A stretch of DNA of 64,000 nucleotides from Leptodontidium sp. MPI-SDFR-AT-0119 (taxonomy: Eukaryota; Ascomycota; Leotiomycetes; Helotiales; Leptodontidiaceae): the NCBI GenBank assembly GCA_020726505.1, contig JAHLEZ010000014.1, positions 248,001 through 312,000 of the forward strand. The letters are read 5' to 3'. The notes below the pieces were generated by a model. The model saw only the letters and a list, made by a program, of their open reading frames with translations. It made no database searches and was not told where the DNA came from. The number at the start of each line of letters is the position of its first letter. Position 1 is the first letter of the stretch. Positions 47,627 to 59,540 of this stretch are shown piece by piece. Both the position numbers and the translations under genes were made by a program.

Positions 47627-48904
47627 ATGCTTTGGTCTCCATTCACTATCGTCACCCTCATCGGCGGCGGGCTGCCAGCCATCCGAGCACAGCAAGCAGC
47701 CATGATGCGATTCGCCTGCTCCCAGCTTGTTGTTGAGAGACTTGATCCTCTGGTCTCTCCCGGGATCATAGGTTCTCCACATACACATCAAATCGTGGGA
47801 GGAAACTCGTTCAATGCAACGATGAAGCCGCTGGATCATGATCTCGTCGCCCAGTCCACATGCACAAGTTGCACATTCAGTGAGGATTTCAGCAATTACT
47901 GGACCGCTGCATTATACTACCAAGCAAGGAATGGAACGTTCAAGCGAGTTGCGCAGTTTGAGAATAGTGGATTGAAGCAAAATGGGGGAATCACGGTTAC
48001 TACATTCCGCCATATGATGGAGTTTCTAATGTCACGGCATTCACACCTGTCAGTAGCTGTGTTGAATTGACCCCTCCCATTCCGAGACAAAATCATCCCA
48101 CCACCCATCGTCCTCCATCCAAGCTCATCCACTATCTAGGGATTTCGCATGTTAGCTGGTAATCCGATGTTGCGCAGCACTGAGGGTGAATCCCGTGGAA
48201 TCTGTCACAGATGCTTCGGAGCCAACTTCGAACCATTTGGAGGAGCTCCTTGCACTGGCAACGATACAACATCTCTCCCAAGCGAGTTCTGCGCTGGTGG
48301 GATCAGAACTACAGTGACCTTCCCCACTTGCTGGGACGGCAAGAATCTCGACTCTCCTGACCATCAAAGCCATGTTGTATATTCCACTATTCCTTTCGAG
48401 CCGTATGCAGATCCTGTGATCACCTGCCCATATACGCCAGCTTTGTAGGGAGGCAAATGCCCAGATACGCATCCGGTACATCTCCCTCAACTCATGTACG
48501 AGGTCATGTGGGATATAAGACCATACAATGACTTGAAACTGTGGAGAGATGATGGAAGCCAGCCTTTTGTATATGCGATGGGTGATGCGTAAGCCATGTT
48601 TCATTTGCACATCGCTTGTACAGGTACTGACAATTGCATCTAGAACTGGCCATGGTCAGCACGGAGATTATATGTTTGGATGGAAAGGTGATTCTTTGCA
48701 AAGAGCTTTAAACGCTCGATGCAGTGGAGACAAGTGCAAAGAGCTCCTTACTCAGTCTGCTGAGGATTCCGAGAAATGCATTATTCCTCAGACCATGAAG
48801 GAGGATGTAGATGGCTGTAAGTGTGTCTGTGCCAATATCGGTCCGTTACTGATATTGTACCAGGGTTAACGAAGCTTCTTGGTGATGTTGTTGTTTCTCA
48901 CTAA
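47627..48904 (+). pseudogene. DUF1996 secreted-protein gene, disrupted
   Basis: The translation follows the DUF1996 family closely. It has a signal peptide from ATG 47627 (MLWSPFTIVTLIGGGLPAIR), then MMRFACSQLVVERLDPLVSP, IGSPHTHQIVGGNSFNATM and CTSCTFSEDFSNYW. Near 47998 one base appears to be missing, since GITV should continue YYIPPYDGVSNVTAFTP in the next frame. A GTCAGT...TCTAG intron joins to GFRMLAGNPMLR. An in-frame TAG at 48446-48448 interrupts the CPYTPAL/GGKCPDTHP region. Two further introns (about 48591-48643 and 48812-48871) are intact and lead to [15 protein letters not shown] and TAA at 48904. Two lesions in an otherwise well-preserved gene suggest recent inactivation, or possibly sequencing errors. 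Family function is largely unknown. Confidence 0.85.
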
Positions 48905-49174
48905 AGCCTTTGTCATGCGGATCTGCAAGACTGGGCATTAGTGTGGAGACGAGGGTAGGAATCACCACAGTTCTGTGTACAGAAATAGGCTTTCATTAGT
49001 ACAGCAAGTAGGTATTGAACGAGAAACATTCAACTATGGTATACGATTGAAATCCAAGGACCACACATCATCATCATGCCCCAACCTCGTTCACTTGGTA
49101 TCCTAGTCTCCCAAACCCAGAACTCCAACGCTCCCAACACCTCCAACCCCTTCACCCTGAGCTTATCTGAGAGC

Positions 49175-50949
49175 TTACAGCAGAATTGGGTTGCCCCTCT
49201 GCTCCTCTAGGATGGCCTCGCCGTGAGAGACAGATGGTCGCTTGACAGAAACAGCAATAGACATCTTTCGTCCTCCAGCCATAACGGATGCACGTCTTCC
49301 TCCCTCGGAAAGTCCCTCCTTCTCGCCAGTGTAATGGACATAGTTGATTGCACCACCAACGGCTCCTCCCCAGGCGGAACCTCTGCGGCCAGCAGTATCG
49401 GCAGCGACGACAATATCCTTGACACGCATGATGTTCTTGCCGTGGGTGAACCAGTGGAAGAAAACATATCCAAAGACGTAGACGAAGCCGACAAGTGGGA
49501 CGACCATCGAGATTCTTGTGGTCGCGTTATCGGCAACGGCACCTTGAATTGGTGGGAAAACGGCGCCTCCAGCAACACCCTATTAATTGACAGTCAGCAA
49601 TTGAACTTCGGCTGTTTTGCAACGAAAGCGAGGACTCACCATGACGAGAATACCAGCACCACGACGAGTGTGAATACCAAGATCTAGGATGATGGTTAGA
49701 GCGAATTTTGACAGGGTTCTGATGGGTTGAACTTACTAGCTGTACCCATCGTAAAGATAGTTGGATACATGGGGGCCATCAAGAAGTAGGTGACCATGAG
49801 CGTTCCCACACCTGCCGATCCCTTAACTGCTGAAGCACAAGCAGTCATTGCGATGACCAGGATAGAGTAGACAATCATAATGAAGGCTGGTGCGAGGAAG
49901 AAAGCGATGCCAACAGCCACGAATCGACCCACGGTGAAGATAATGAGAGCATAAGAGAGGAAGTTCGCCGCCTGTGGCTTGGTATATCCACCGTTCTCGA
50001 CCACATAGTTGATGAAGAATGCACCGATGGTAACCTGGTCACTAGGTCAATACACACTTTATAGCAATGGGGTTCGGAATACGTACCTGCGCACCGACGT
50101 AGCAGAATTGAGCCACAAAGGCAAAGATCATGTTGTATTGCTTCCACAATGGGCCTTGGCCGATTGCATTTCCGTGTTCATCAATGGCCACAATCTCGAT
50201 GTTGGCATTTTCGGCAAGAGTTGCTTCAGAAACTTCAGGAAGCTTAGTGAAGATGAAGAGGACTGCAACAGCAGCACCAAGACATGCGACGGCTAGGTAC
50301 ACGTATTGGACGTTGGTGAGGTTGTTAGCATTCGCTCCGGAAAAGAAGAACTTCGAGGCGATCAGAGGGCCGACAAAAGATGCAACACCGTTCCAGGACT
50401 GGCAGAATTGCAGACGGATCGAGGCAGATGCTGGGTCACCGATAATGACTGCATATGAATTCGCAGATGTCTCTAGAGTTGCCAGTCCGCAAGCAATAAC
50501 AAAGGTGCATGCGAGGAAACCTCCATAGCTTGCGAGCTTATTGTCGGCGGTGGTAAAATGAGCGGTAGGCCAGAAGAAGATTGCTCCAAGGGAGTAGAGT
50601 GTGAGGCCCATCAAGATGGTAGTCTTATATCCACGACGCTTAAGGACTTCGGCAGCGATTGGCGAGAAGAAGAAATATCTAGGGGACAGTTAGATGAAGG
50701 CCTATGTTGGGACAGAGTGGATTTGACTGACCCTCCACCAAAGTACATGACTTGAAGACCAGTAGACTGAAGCTTGGTGATAGACAACACAGCTTGGAAA
50801 TGGGAGTTGAGAACATCGAGGAGACCGTATGAGAAACCCCAGAGGAAGAAGAGTAGGGTGATCAGAAAGAGGGGGTAGATCAAAGCTCTGCCTTTGAGGA
50901 AACCTCCCTCAATCGTCCCCCCGGTCGATATCATAGCACCTCCTGCCAT
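49175..50949 (-). CDS. FucP-like MFS sugar transporter
   Basis: Five exons: 50732-50949, 50087-50678, 49737-50034, 49640-49683 and 49175-49579, giving 518 aa in frame. It belongs to the fucose permease/glucose-galactose porter branch of the major facilitator superfamily, distinct from the usual fungal hexose transporters. Hallmarks: FFLWGFSYGLLDVLNSHFQ in helix 1, LQVMYFGGGYFFFSPIAA, CGLATLETSANSYA, QFCQSWNGVASFVGPLIASK, and APMYPTIFTMGTANLGIHTR with GVAGGAVFPPIQGAVAD in the C-terminal half. The product is a plasma-membrane sugar:H+ symporter; the sugar is not determined. The C-terminal tail of about 75 residues is cytosolic and basic. Confidence 0.88.
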
Positions 50950-52418
50950 CGTGACGGTAGATTGCTTCGATGGATTTCGTAACGGATCTCAGAAACCTTT
51001 CACTATCGAGAAGGATGTTGGAATGATGATTCGAGGATGAAGATGAGCTGTGTGATGATTGAATTACGGGGACGAGAAGAATGCATTCCTTCTTATATGA
51101 AAGCTCATAGCTCACAGAGCTTCCAAAGCTCCCCCTCACCTCACCTCCATCAGACACCGTCAAATCCCCAGTCGGTAAGATCACCGTGGGCATATAGAAG
51201 CCACGAAAGCCACAGCCAGCACAATGATGTCCTCAACCATTCGAGCGACGTTCCAGAGTATGATTGTTGAGCTAGAGGCTGAAATCTACCAATTAGATCT
51301 GCTCTTAGTTTCAAGGCGTCTCTGAATGCAGCGATTCTATTTGACGCTGTCTTGCTCCAGACTGGTGTGGCGATGCGGGGTATTGGTGGTAGTGAGTGGT
51401 GGTGGTGTGATGGCCGAGCGAGTAATTAAGCGGCGACTCTGATTCGTAGTTGCGAGTTGGTACCGACACAAGGGTCCAACGCCGTCATCCATCTAGACTT
51501 CTCTGGATGCCAAATTTTCGCAGGAAACATCGAACAAATCTCCGCAAGCTCTGTAGGTTCAAGCCTTTTGTTATTGTGCAAGGTCTAGAGTCTCAGCCCT
51601 ATCTAAAAGTAAGTGGCGATAGCGCCCATAATCTCGCCCTCCCCGATGCACAGCTTGACTTCGAGAGAGTCTGGCCCATGTTTTGTAGGAGAGAGCTACA
51701 TTTCTGTGATCGCCACAATCTTTGGGAAGAATCAAGTAAGAGGGTCGATAGCCGAAACCTTCTTCTTCATATGCCGGGCTTTCACTCGTTGGCGCACCAC
51801 GGAAGGAGATGTCGAAGCGATCACGCGGTCATGTCTTTCTGAACCATTTGGCACTGGCTTGCAGGGAGGCGCATGCCCAGGTGAGGAGTATATGTATCGT
51901 GCGACTGCCCGCAGACTATTTACCTTCATGATCCAGTAGTAAAGATGCTGCTAGAAGAGGGGAAGCTGATCGCGGGTCGGCTAAGCTCACCTCCTACCAT
52001 GAAACTAATTGATACTGCAACTCTGTTTGGGCATAGCAGAAGTGTGAATCAAGCGTACACGCTTAAACCTGGATAATGAATCATGGAGATGAAAACGACA
52101 ATCTTGAAGATCCTCGGCGGCAAAAGTCCTGATGAGGCTTTCTTGCTACTCACACTAGCCAGTTCTCACATGATCATAACCAGTGAAGTCAAATAAAAGT
52201 CAAGTCTTCAAGTAAAACTTCTACTCCTTATGTTGTGACATAGCTGAAATGACTTAGATACAAATATAAAAAAAACAGTTCAATTCGATAGGATCAATTC
52301 GCAAGATGGCATCCCAAGCCACACCGCAGCTCAAACTTCGAAAACTCGAAACATTCTCGCAAGCATCTCGTAATGCTTCAAGTCAGCTCTCAAACGGCAC
52401 CTCTCTGCTGCATAACAT
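50950..52418. other. Intergenic
   Basis: About 1.5 kb. Next to 50949 lies the promoter of the sugar transporter. Frames at 51450-51940 on the + strand have no recognisable product. No repeat or RNA gene is seen. Confidence 0.4.
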
Positions 52419-53018
52419 TTAACACTTTCGAGCAGCCGCACCAACACAGATGATGCCTTCAATACAAGCCCACGGTGGGGTTCCTCCTTGAGCGCATTGG
52501 AGATACTGGTTCTTGTCAGTACGGATCTTCTCCTCGATGAACAAGCACACTCACATCATCAGCGCATCTCCACATGGAGTTGGCACCGACGCAGTAGATG
52601 TAATTCCAAGCTCGCTTGCCCCATTTGGCAACCAGTTTGGCAAACTTGATTGCCAGTCGCCACTTTGAAATTCGCTTAGAGAGCTCCGAATCATCATCGT
52701 TCGAATCATCGAGGGTCACCTCAGAGCCGTCGATATCATAAAATGTAGCTGGTAATTTGTTAGCTACATTCTCGACCGTACTGGAATGTGTGGAATCTTA
52801 CCTCCATCATCAGTCTCGATGGCATATCCCTCCAATGCACCGTTGTCGTAGAAGTCAATTCTTCGTCGACCATCTGGAAGTTGGTAGGCAATCAAGTCCT
52901 CCGTGTTTGGAGACTGATCATCCCGAACAACGAGAGATCGAGTGTCGATAGCAGTGGCATAGACCACATGGCCGAAGAGTGCGACGATGAAGGCTTGAAG
53001 GATGACCGAGTACTTCAT
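52419..53018 (-). CDS. Small cysteine-rich secreted protein
   Basis: Three exons: 52802-53018, 52555-52748 and 52419-52505, giving 165 aa in frame. The introns are GTAAGA...TACCAG and GTGAGT...AACCAG. The signal peptide is MKYSVILQAFIVALFGHVVYA. The middle is acidic (DDSNDDDSELSKR) with a possible KR processing site just before the mature C-terminal part, which is basic and amphipathic and then Cys-rich: YIYCVGANSMWRCADD, YLQCAQGG, WACIEG, IICVG and a terminal RKC. That makes six cysteines in about 50 residues, enough for three disulfides. The size, secretion signal and Cys content fit the broad class of fungal small secreted proteins that includes effectors. No specific activity can be assigned. 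Confidence 0.75.
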
Positions 53019-56000
53019 TTTGAATGTGGAAGGTGTGTTTGTGCTGGAAAGCTGAGTTGAAGATGAGAGAGATGATTTTCTTTGTAATGGATGGAGGAAT
53101 GTGTTGCTGATGGTGAGATGATGAATGAGTGAGGACGGTGCTGCCCTTCTTATAGGTTTTCCGATATCAGTATCTTCGCCCATCCCGAGTCCATTTCTTC
53201 CAATCTTCTCATCATCGTGCGTCCAAACGTTGCATTTCCCTGAATAGGTTCGTGGTATCTTTAGACACGGGTCATCACTTGAAGATTTTCAGCATCTCCA
53301 TCAATTCGAGCTGAAAATTGAGGGCATCCTGCCTTGCCAAGGAGCTTTAAAGGGAAGTAAACTTCTATTTCTGCTCCTTGGATACCTCCAACCACCATTG
53401 AAATTGTTCAAACTTGCACGATGTGAGGGGAAGGCACTTTGCCAAGGTTGGAGGATTGTCCAATATGCATATCAACATTGAACTTGGAGAGACTTTGTGT
53501 TCGTAGGATCGTCCCGTCAAGGGGCCGGCGGCTCGTGGCATCAGCTCGGTTGATGTACATGAGAGGAGCAACAACACATCTAAACAACGGCGACATACAG
53601 ACGAGGCAGAATCCTAGAAATTAAACGAATCCAATTGTCGAGCACAACTAAGATCGTCTGATTTTCCACAAGATCTACAGACCCCTCTCGAGGCTGAAGC
53701 GGCCTAATAATAAAGTCGCCTGGTGTTGCACAAGGCTCATCCTGCGCTCGCTTCCCCTGAATGCTTAGCGAATCACGGGTGGGGACCCCACTGAGCCAAG
53801 GCCCGATGGATTTCTGCCGAGAATCTAGTTGGTACTCCGCCTTCGTGTTTCTGGGATATCTCCATGAAGGGAGATTTCATCCTTTGAACATAGTCTGTAG
53901 TATTCTGGGTTTTGAAATAGAGCTAATCGTCGTATTTGTGGCCCTGTCCGTTCTCCCGGAGGGAATACAGGTACAGCCGTAACTGCCAGACAAAACAAGG
54001 CACAAGACAATCGCCGACTTCACGGAGGTTCCACTTCACAGGAACAACCTCGCATGTCGAATATACTGCAAAGTATTGCAATAATACATTGTGCCAAATC
54101 CGTAGTATTGTCAACCTTTCTTGATGAAGCTGTCCTAATTACCTGCACTTCTAGTAATGAACTTCACTTTGTATCGGCAGCTTTGTTAGGTTCCAAAGTC
54201 ACACCTAGTAATATAAATCGTTTCTTAACAGCTGTATGCGGGGGTTTCTCGTTGTTCCTTATCGTACTTCCATAGTCTTGCTTTGGTGCGCAATTATCTC
54301 TCTCTCCTTAATGACTGAGTTCCATTTCTATACTGAAAGCAAACCTTTTTATCCGTCAAAACTCAGGAAGCGCCCAGCACAGCCTCTCGCCCCAACTTGA
54401 GCTCCAGCAACATAACACCCGATTCTTTCGAATCTCCTCGCAGCTCAAAATGAAACTGTAAAAAATGTCCCCCAATCTTCAAGCCCACTCAAGAACAGTT
54501 GTGTAATTTTTGACAATGCCCTTACCGTACTTGACCTTAGCACTACGTGGGGAGCGAGTAGTAATTTTTCTGCTACTGTATTTTGTGAAAAGCTTGCGAT
54601 GAGAGAAAAAAATTTAAACCTATGGGTTAAGTGGGTTAGGTATCCAATGGGTTGGTAAGAAGAAAAAAACGCAGCCTAACTCGTGGTAAATAAGGTTCCC
54701 GCGATCCCCTCTAAGGAGCCCCAACGAATTCAATGACCCGTGATAAATCCGGAGGCTTGGTGGAGGCTTGGAAATTTAATAAGCAACGTCTGAAATTACA
54801 ATTTGAGAAACCCGATTGAATTCGAGCTTCGGTTCAAGTATGAGCGAGGATACAACTGTGTTTCCGCCACTTATGAAGATTTGGCAAGCTCTCGAAGGTT
54901 CGCAGAAGCATCATCAGAAGGTGTTTACATTAGACTAGCCTTAACTCGAGGACCTTGTTCTGCTTGGTCTCGGAATATCGGACAATGTTAAAATGAGATC
55001 TTAAATGTATATTTATCTGTGGCATAGACAAGATGCAGATCCATGCAAAGATGTCCTGGTTGGGATGTTGCGTTGATTTAAGGTATGTTGGAGGTGGGCT
55101 GGCGGAATAAGGTGTGGCTTGGCTAGAACAAGGAGGCATCGGAATTTACAGGTAGATGGTCGCCCATGCAGCCAGCAAAGCCTTCTGACTACCTGTGCAG
55201 TGTGCCACCAAGCATATTGCGGCGTGCATGTGACACAGTCACTGTTGGCTCGATACCCGAAGATTCAAATGCCTGGCGACTGGGATGAATTACGACAGTG
55301 TGATAAGACTGCATGAATCAAGCTTCGTTTCTCGCCAGTACAAAATCGCTAAAAAGAAATAAGTTGCCATCTCCAAGCAAAAGCCTTTGCCTTTTGTGAA
55401 TCCGCTTTGATGGAGTTCATTCCCATGAACGAAGAGAGCAAGTACGGACGGTCGATGTCACAGGGTCTGACAAGGACAGATGTTCAGTGGAATTTCAATA
55501 TGAGGTTTACTGAGCTGAGATCTAATAGCCATGCACAACAAAAGACCTACTACTTGCTGTCGTCCGCAGGTTTATCCAACCTCAGCGTCCCATATTTACT
55601 TCAGCCAATGGCGCCCAGAGATAAGCGAACGAAGTGGTGTCCGGAGCCGTGGACTTGACAGGTCGGCAGAGATGCCCATCGAAAGCGACATCGGATTTCT
55701 GCCAGGAAGAGAGACGGAGTGTAAGAGGAGGAATCGGAAAAAAGGCTGGCGGAAGACGATTTGCAAAAGACAGGACATAACGCGTGAGGAATCTTGGAAG
55801 CACTGCCGGGTGAATGCAAACGGTACCCTTTGGGTGCATTACTTGCTTGCCTTTTCATTGGCTGCTTGCCCTTCTCTGTCTGCATCACTTGGTATCGCAT
55901 CACCGGATATCAAAAGGTGGCCATCACAAAGTTTTAGTTTACTCTCAGTATCATGTACAGTGTCACTCATCTGCCAAAGTTGTTTGTTTATTTTCACGTG

Positions 56001-56224
56001 TTGAGATTTAGTTGCACATCTGATGCCAACTTCCACATCGCCGATATCGTTCGATGTCCGTTCTGCACTGTGATGCCGAGCTGTGTGACTTCGGCGGGCA
56101 TCGGGGAAATGCTGTGTAAGGTTATGCATGTACAACTCACCCTCACATATTTCCATAGACACCCCCTCATCTCTGGTCTCGACAATTCATTCACCTACAA
56201 AAATTTCTGATTGAGGTGGTAATC
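53019..56224. other. Gene-poor interval
   Basis: About 3.2 kb with only short, overlapping frames on both strands and no domain I recognise. A frame at 55407-55658 (+) begins with ATG but has no family signature. The stretch about 54470-54800 is AT-rich with A-runs. The last ~200 bp should be the promoter of the first GMC gene. Confidence 0.4.
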
Positions 56225-58230
56225 ATGGGTATCTACAATGAGCTCCCAACTGACCTCAATGAAGTTGATATTATCATCGCTGGAGGTATGGAAGCATGGC
56301 ATACGACCTGGATTTATAGCTAATTGAAAATAGGTGGAACTGCCGGATGTATCGTAGCGGGAAGACTCGCTAGGGCAGATCCCAGCCTGTCTATTCTGGT
56401 TATCGAGAGAGGCCAGAACAACTTCAACAACCCGAACATTGTCTACCCGGGTGTGTTCTTCCGCAACATATCTCCAGGGAGCACGTCTGCGATCTTTTGG
56501 CAGGGGGAGAAATCTGAAACTTTGGCTGGGAGGTCACTAATTGTTCCGAGTGGCGGCATACTGGGTGGGGGGTCATCCATTAATTTCATGATGTAAGTAG
56601 TTGTGATGGGGACATGGCATTTCTGACAGGTGCAGGTACACAAGGGCCCAGGGTTGCGATTTCGACTCATGGAACACACCAGGATGGACTGCAAAAGAGC
56701 TGCTGCCATATCTGAAGAAGGTATTTTCCTTTGCCTCTTGATCTCAAAAGACTTTTCTGAACGCTTTCAGCTTGAGACATATCACGGAGATGGTCACCCA
56801 GACACACATGGGTTTGAAGGTCCGGTTCACATCTCGGATGGAGGGTATCGTTCCGAGAAGTTCGGAGATGACTTCATAGCAGCAGCTACGAAAGTCGGCT
56901 ATCCTGACATTGTAGACCTGCAAGATCTGGAGTCCAACAATGGCGTCGGTCATTGGTTGCGTTACGTTTCGCCCGAAGGCAAACGACAGGATACTGCTCA
57001 CACTTACCTACACCCCCTGCTCAATGATGGGAAGTACCAGAACCTCCATGTACTTGTTGAGACTCAAGTCGTTCGAGTTTTATTCGATGAGCAGAAAAAA
57101 GCGAATGGAGTTGAATTCAGCCAGACCCCGATGTTTCATCCGAAGGCGACGACAAAGGTGATTAAAGCTCGAAAGGTGGTTATTCTCTCTGCCGGTGCTT
57201 GTGGCACTCCATTGCTTCTCGAGAGATCAGGAGTAGGGAACCCGGAAATACTTCAACAAGCATCTGTTCCAGTCGTCGCCAATGTTCCAGGTGTTGGCCA
57301 CGACTACCAAGATCACAACGGAGTCTTCTCAGTGTACAAAACTTCCCTCAGCCTTCACGAAACGAATAATGCTCTCCTTGGAGAACTCCAAACTCTTGAA
57401 GATGCCATCAAAGAAGGTAACCCAAATGTCAAATGGAATACTATTGACGCCGCAGCGAAGATCCGCCCAAATGAATCAGAAGTGGCAGCTTTGGGGCCTG
57501 AGTTTCAAGCTGCTTGGGAGAAAGACTTCAAGGGCGAGTCCAAACCCCTCGGACTTCTTGCTTTGATTGGACAGTAGGTTCTGTTTCTGTTTCTCTTTAG
57601 CAATTAGTATTCTGATTCTGGTTTAGATCCCTCGTAGATCGCGCAGTGCACCCGGATGGAGAGTTCATTTCGGTCGCCAGCTACAGTGCTTATCCCTATT
57701 CCCGTGGTAGCATCCACATTAAGGGACCCAGCATGTTGGATCCGCCGAGGTTTAACACAGGATACATATCTGATGAGAACGACTTCGATCTGAAGGCACA
57801 TATATGGCAGTATAAAAAGCAGCGGGAGATCATCAGACGAACCAAGATGTACCGTGGCGAACTTGCCAGCGGACACCCCAAATTCTCCCCTGACTCGAAT
57901 GCAGCTTGTTTGGACCTTGACATCGACGAAAGCATGAACATCACTGAGGATATCGTCTATTCTGCTGAAGATGACAAAGCCATTGAGCAGTACCTTCGTG
58001 AAAACCTCACCACCACATGGCATTCGCTCGGTACGGCAAAGATGGCACCTAGGGAGGAAATGGGTGTTGTCGACCGGTCCTTGAACGTGTACGGAGTGCA
58101 GGGTTTGAAAGTGATCGACCTGAGCATTGTGCCGGAGAATGTTGGAGCGAACACGAACAATACTGCATTGGTAGTTGGAGAGAAGGGGGCAGACATCATT
58201 GCCAAAGAGCTTGGATTATCCATGCTCTAG
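56225..58230 (+). CDS. GMC oxidoreductase, alcohol-oxidase-like, no signal peptide
   Basis: Five exons: 56225-56285, 56334-56592, 56636-56720, 56771-57573 and 57627-58230, giving 603 aa in frame. It is a flavoprotein of the glucose-methanol-choline family. FAD-binding is DIIIAGGGTAGCIVAGRLAR with ILVIERG. GMC signature 1 is GGILGGGSSINFM, and signature 2 lies in VVILSAGACGTPLLLERSG. The active-site His is in TTTWHSLGTAKM, and the C-terminal Asn is in VGANTNNTALVVGEKGADI. The N-terminus (MGIYNELPTDLNEVD) has no signal peptide, so it is probably intracellular. These features fit the methanol/alcohol-oxidase branch more than choline dehydrogenase. It would oxidise a primary alcohol to an aldehyde, reducing O2 or another acceptor; the substrate is unknown. 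The C-terminus SML is not a standard peroxisomal signal. Confidence 0.88.
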
Positions 58231-59540
58231 CTTTTCGCGCATTACTTATGCTTGATGATTTAGTTAGTATTTCTGGAATGAAAATTGTTTCACTGAACAT
58301 CCAAAAGACTTGCGATTAATCGTCTGCCTCTCTCAGCGCTTCGCCTGGCCTGTCCGCTGTCTACACTCCAGAGGCTGAGGGTTGAGGGTAGGGAATGAAG
58401 TTGAGATAATTCGTGGAACTATTCAGCCCTTAAGATACTTATATACTGCTTGGGCCAGCCTCTGGTCAAATTTGTTTGTAGTTGCTACAAAAAGGTGAAG
58501 TGATGGTAACTGAAGTGATGATAGCTGTGGTATGGGGCTTCGAGCGCTGTAATTTACCCCGCGTTACCCCGCACTCAGCTGAAATTCCATCAGACAGCGC
58601 TGAAGCGGGCAACTACTCCGTTCTGGAAGCCCTACGGATTAACGATGACTTTTGGCCAACTACTATGCTCATTCCCTTTTCCTTTTACATAAAAAACATC
58701 GCCGAATCGACAAGATAATATCTCAAGCCTCGATCTCATTTTTTCCACAACTGGGTAAATTTTCTATTTAACAAAACTGTTCCTGGTCAAGCCAAGCCTC
58801 GATCTAATTCGATTTCGCAGGCTGGTGATTCTCGCGCATTTGCTGTAGAACGAAAATCCCTCTTCTGCCTTGGAAACAGCAAGAACAACATCTAAGCAAT
58901 ATTGATAACCGATCTCTTATCTGTCGGTACGGTACCCTTTTTCAAGCAACAGTACAAAAGAAAACCGGTGTAATTGATACTGGTTACTTCTCCCAAGCCA
59001 AGCCAGCTTAATCAAACTTTGATATCTCATCAAACGATGCTAGTCAGTGGTTTGGGGTGGGGGTATTAGAGCTAACATGGTTGGGATGTAAGCGCTTTCT
59101 AATTCCTGCATATGCCAACCAGACATGCAGTGGAGATTATATCCCGATTTCCCCTTCCGCCGGGATCTAGATCCATGATGGTGCTCATATGTGCATGATT
59201 AACCGTTACACCGCCTTTGCTAGCAGTCAATCTGTACCTTGGCGGCCTTTGCGGCCCTTGCAGGCTGAAGATTCAGGGGATTGCAATTGCCAGGCCCCTT
59301 GTAAGATGTGCTTTAGCGATGACGATGACTGCAGTAGGGCCGGTACGCTGCGGAAATAATTGGGCAAAACTCTTCGCACTACCAAAGTCTTGCAAGCAGC
59401 CCTGCTTTCTGGAAGAATTGGGTTCTGTCTCGTATATTAGATGCAGAACCCGCTGTTAAGTTCTTCCTGTCGAGCATCGTTGGCAGAAAACTTTGTTTTC
59501 TGAGCGAGACACTTCCTGACCCGCCATCGAGACCGACAAA
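58231..59540. other. Intergenic between two GMC genes
   Basis: About 1.3 kb. It holds one arm of an inverted repeat (58540-58584, listed separately) and the promoter of the second GMC gene. No other gene is recognised. Confidence 0.4.
58540..58584 (+). repeat. Left arm of inverted repeat flanking the second GMC gene
   Basis: Its reverse complement aligns with 61577-61622 over about 45 bases, sharing AGTGCGGGGTAA-GCGGGGT. Several differences are C/T or G/A changes. Confidence 0.65.

Noticed and set aside
54600..54660. GGGTTAAGTGGGTTAGG as telomere-like sequence
   Set aside because: Only two imperfect steps are present and no TTAGGG array is found.
58219..58230. C-terminal SML of the first GMC protein as a peroxisomal signal
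   Set aside because: The middle residue should be basic (Lys, Arg or His). Met there is not an accepted PTS1 form, so peroxisomal targeting is not claimed.
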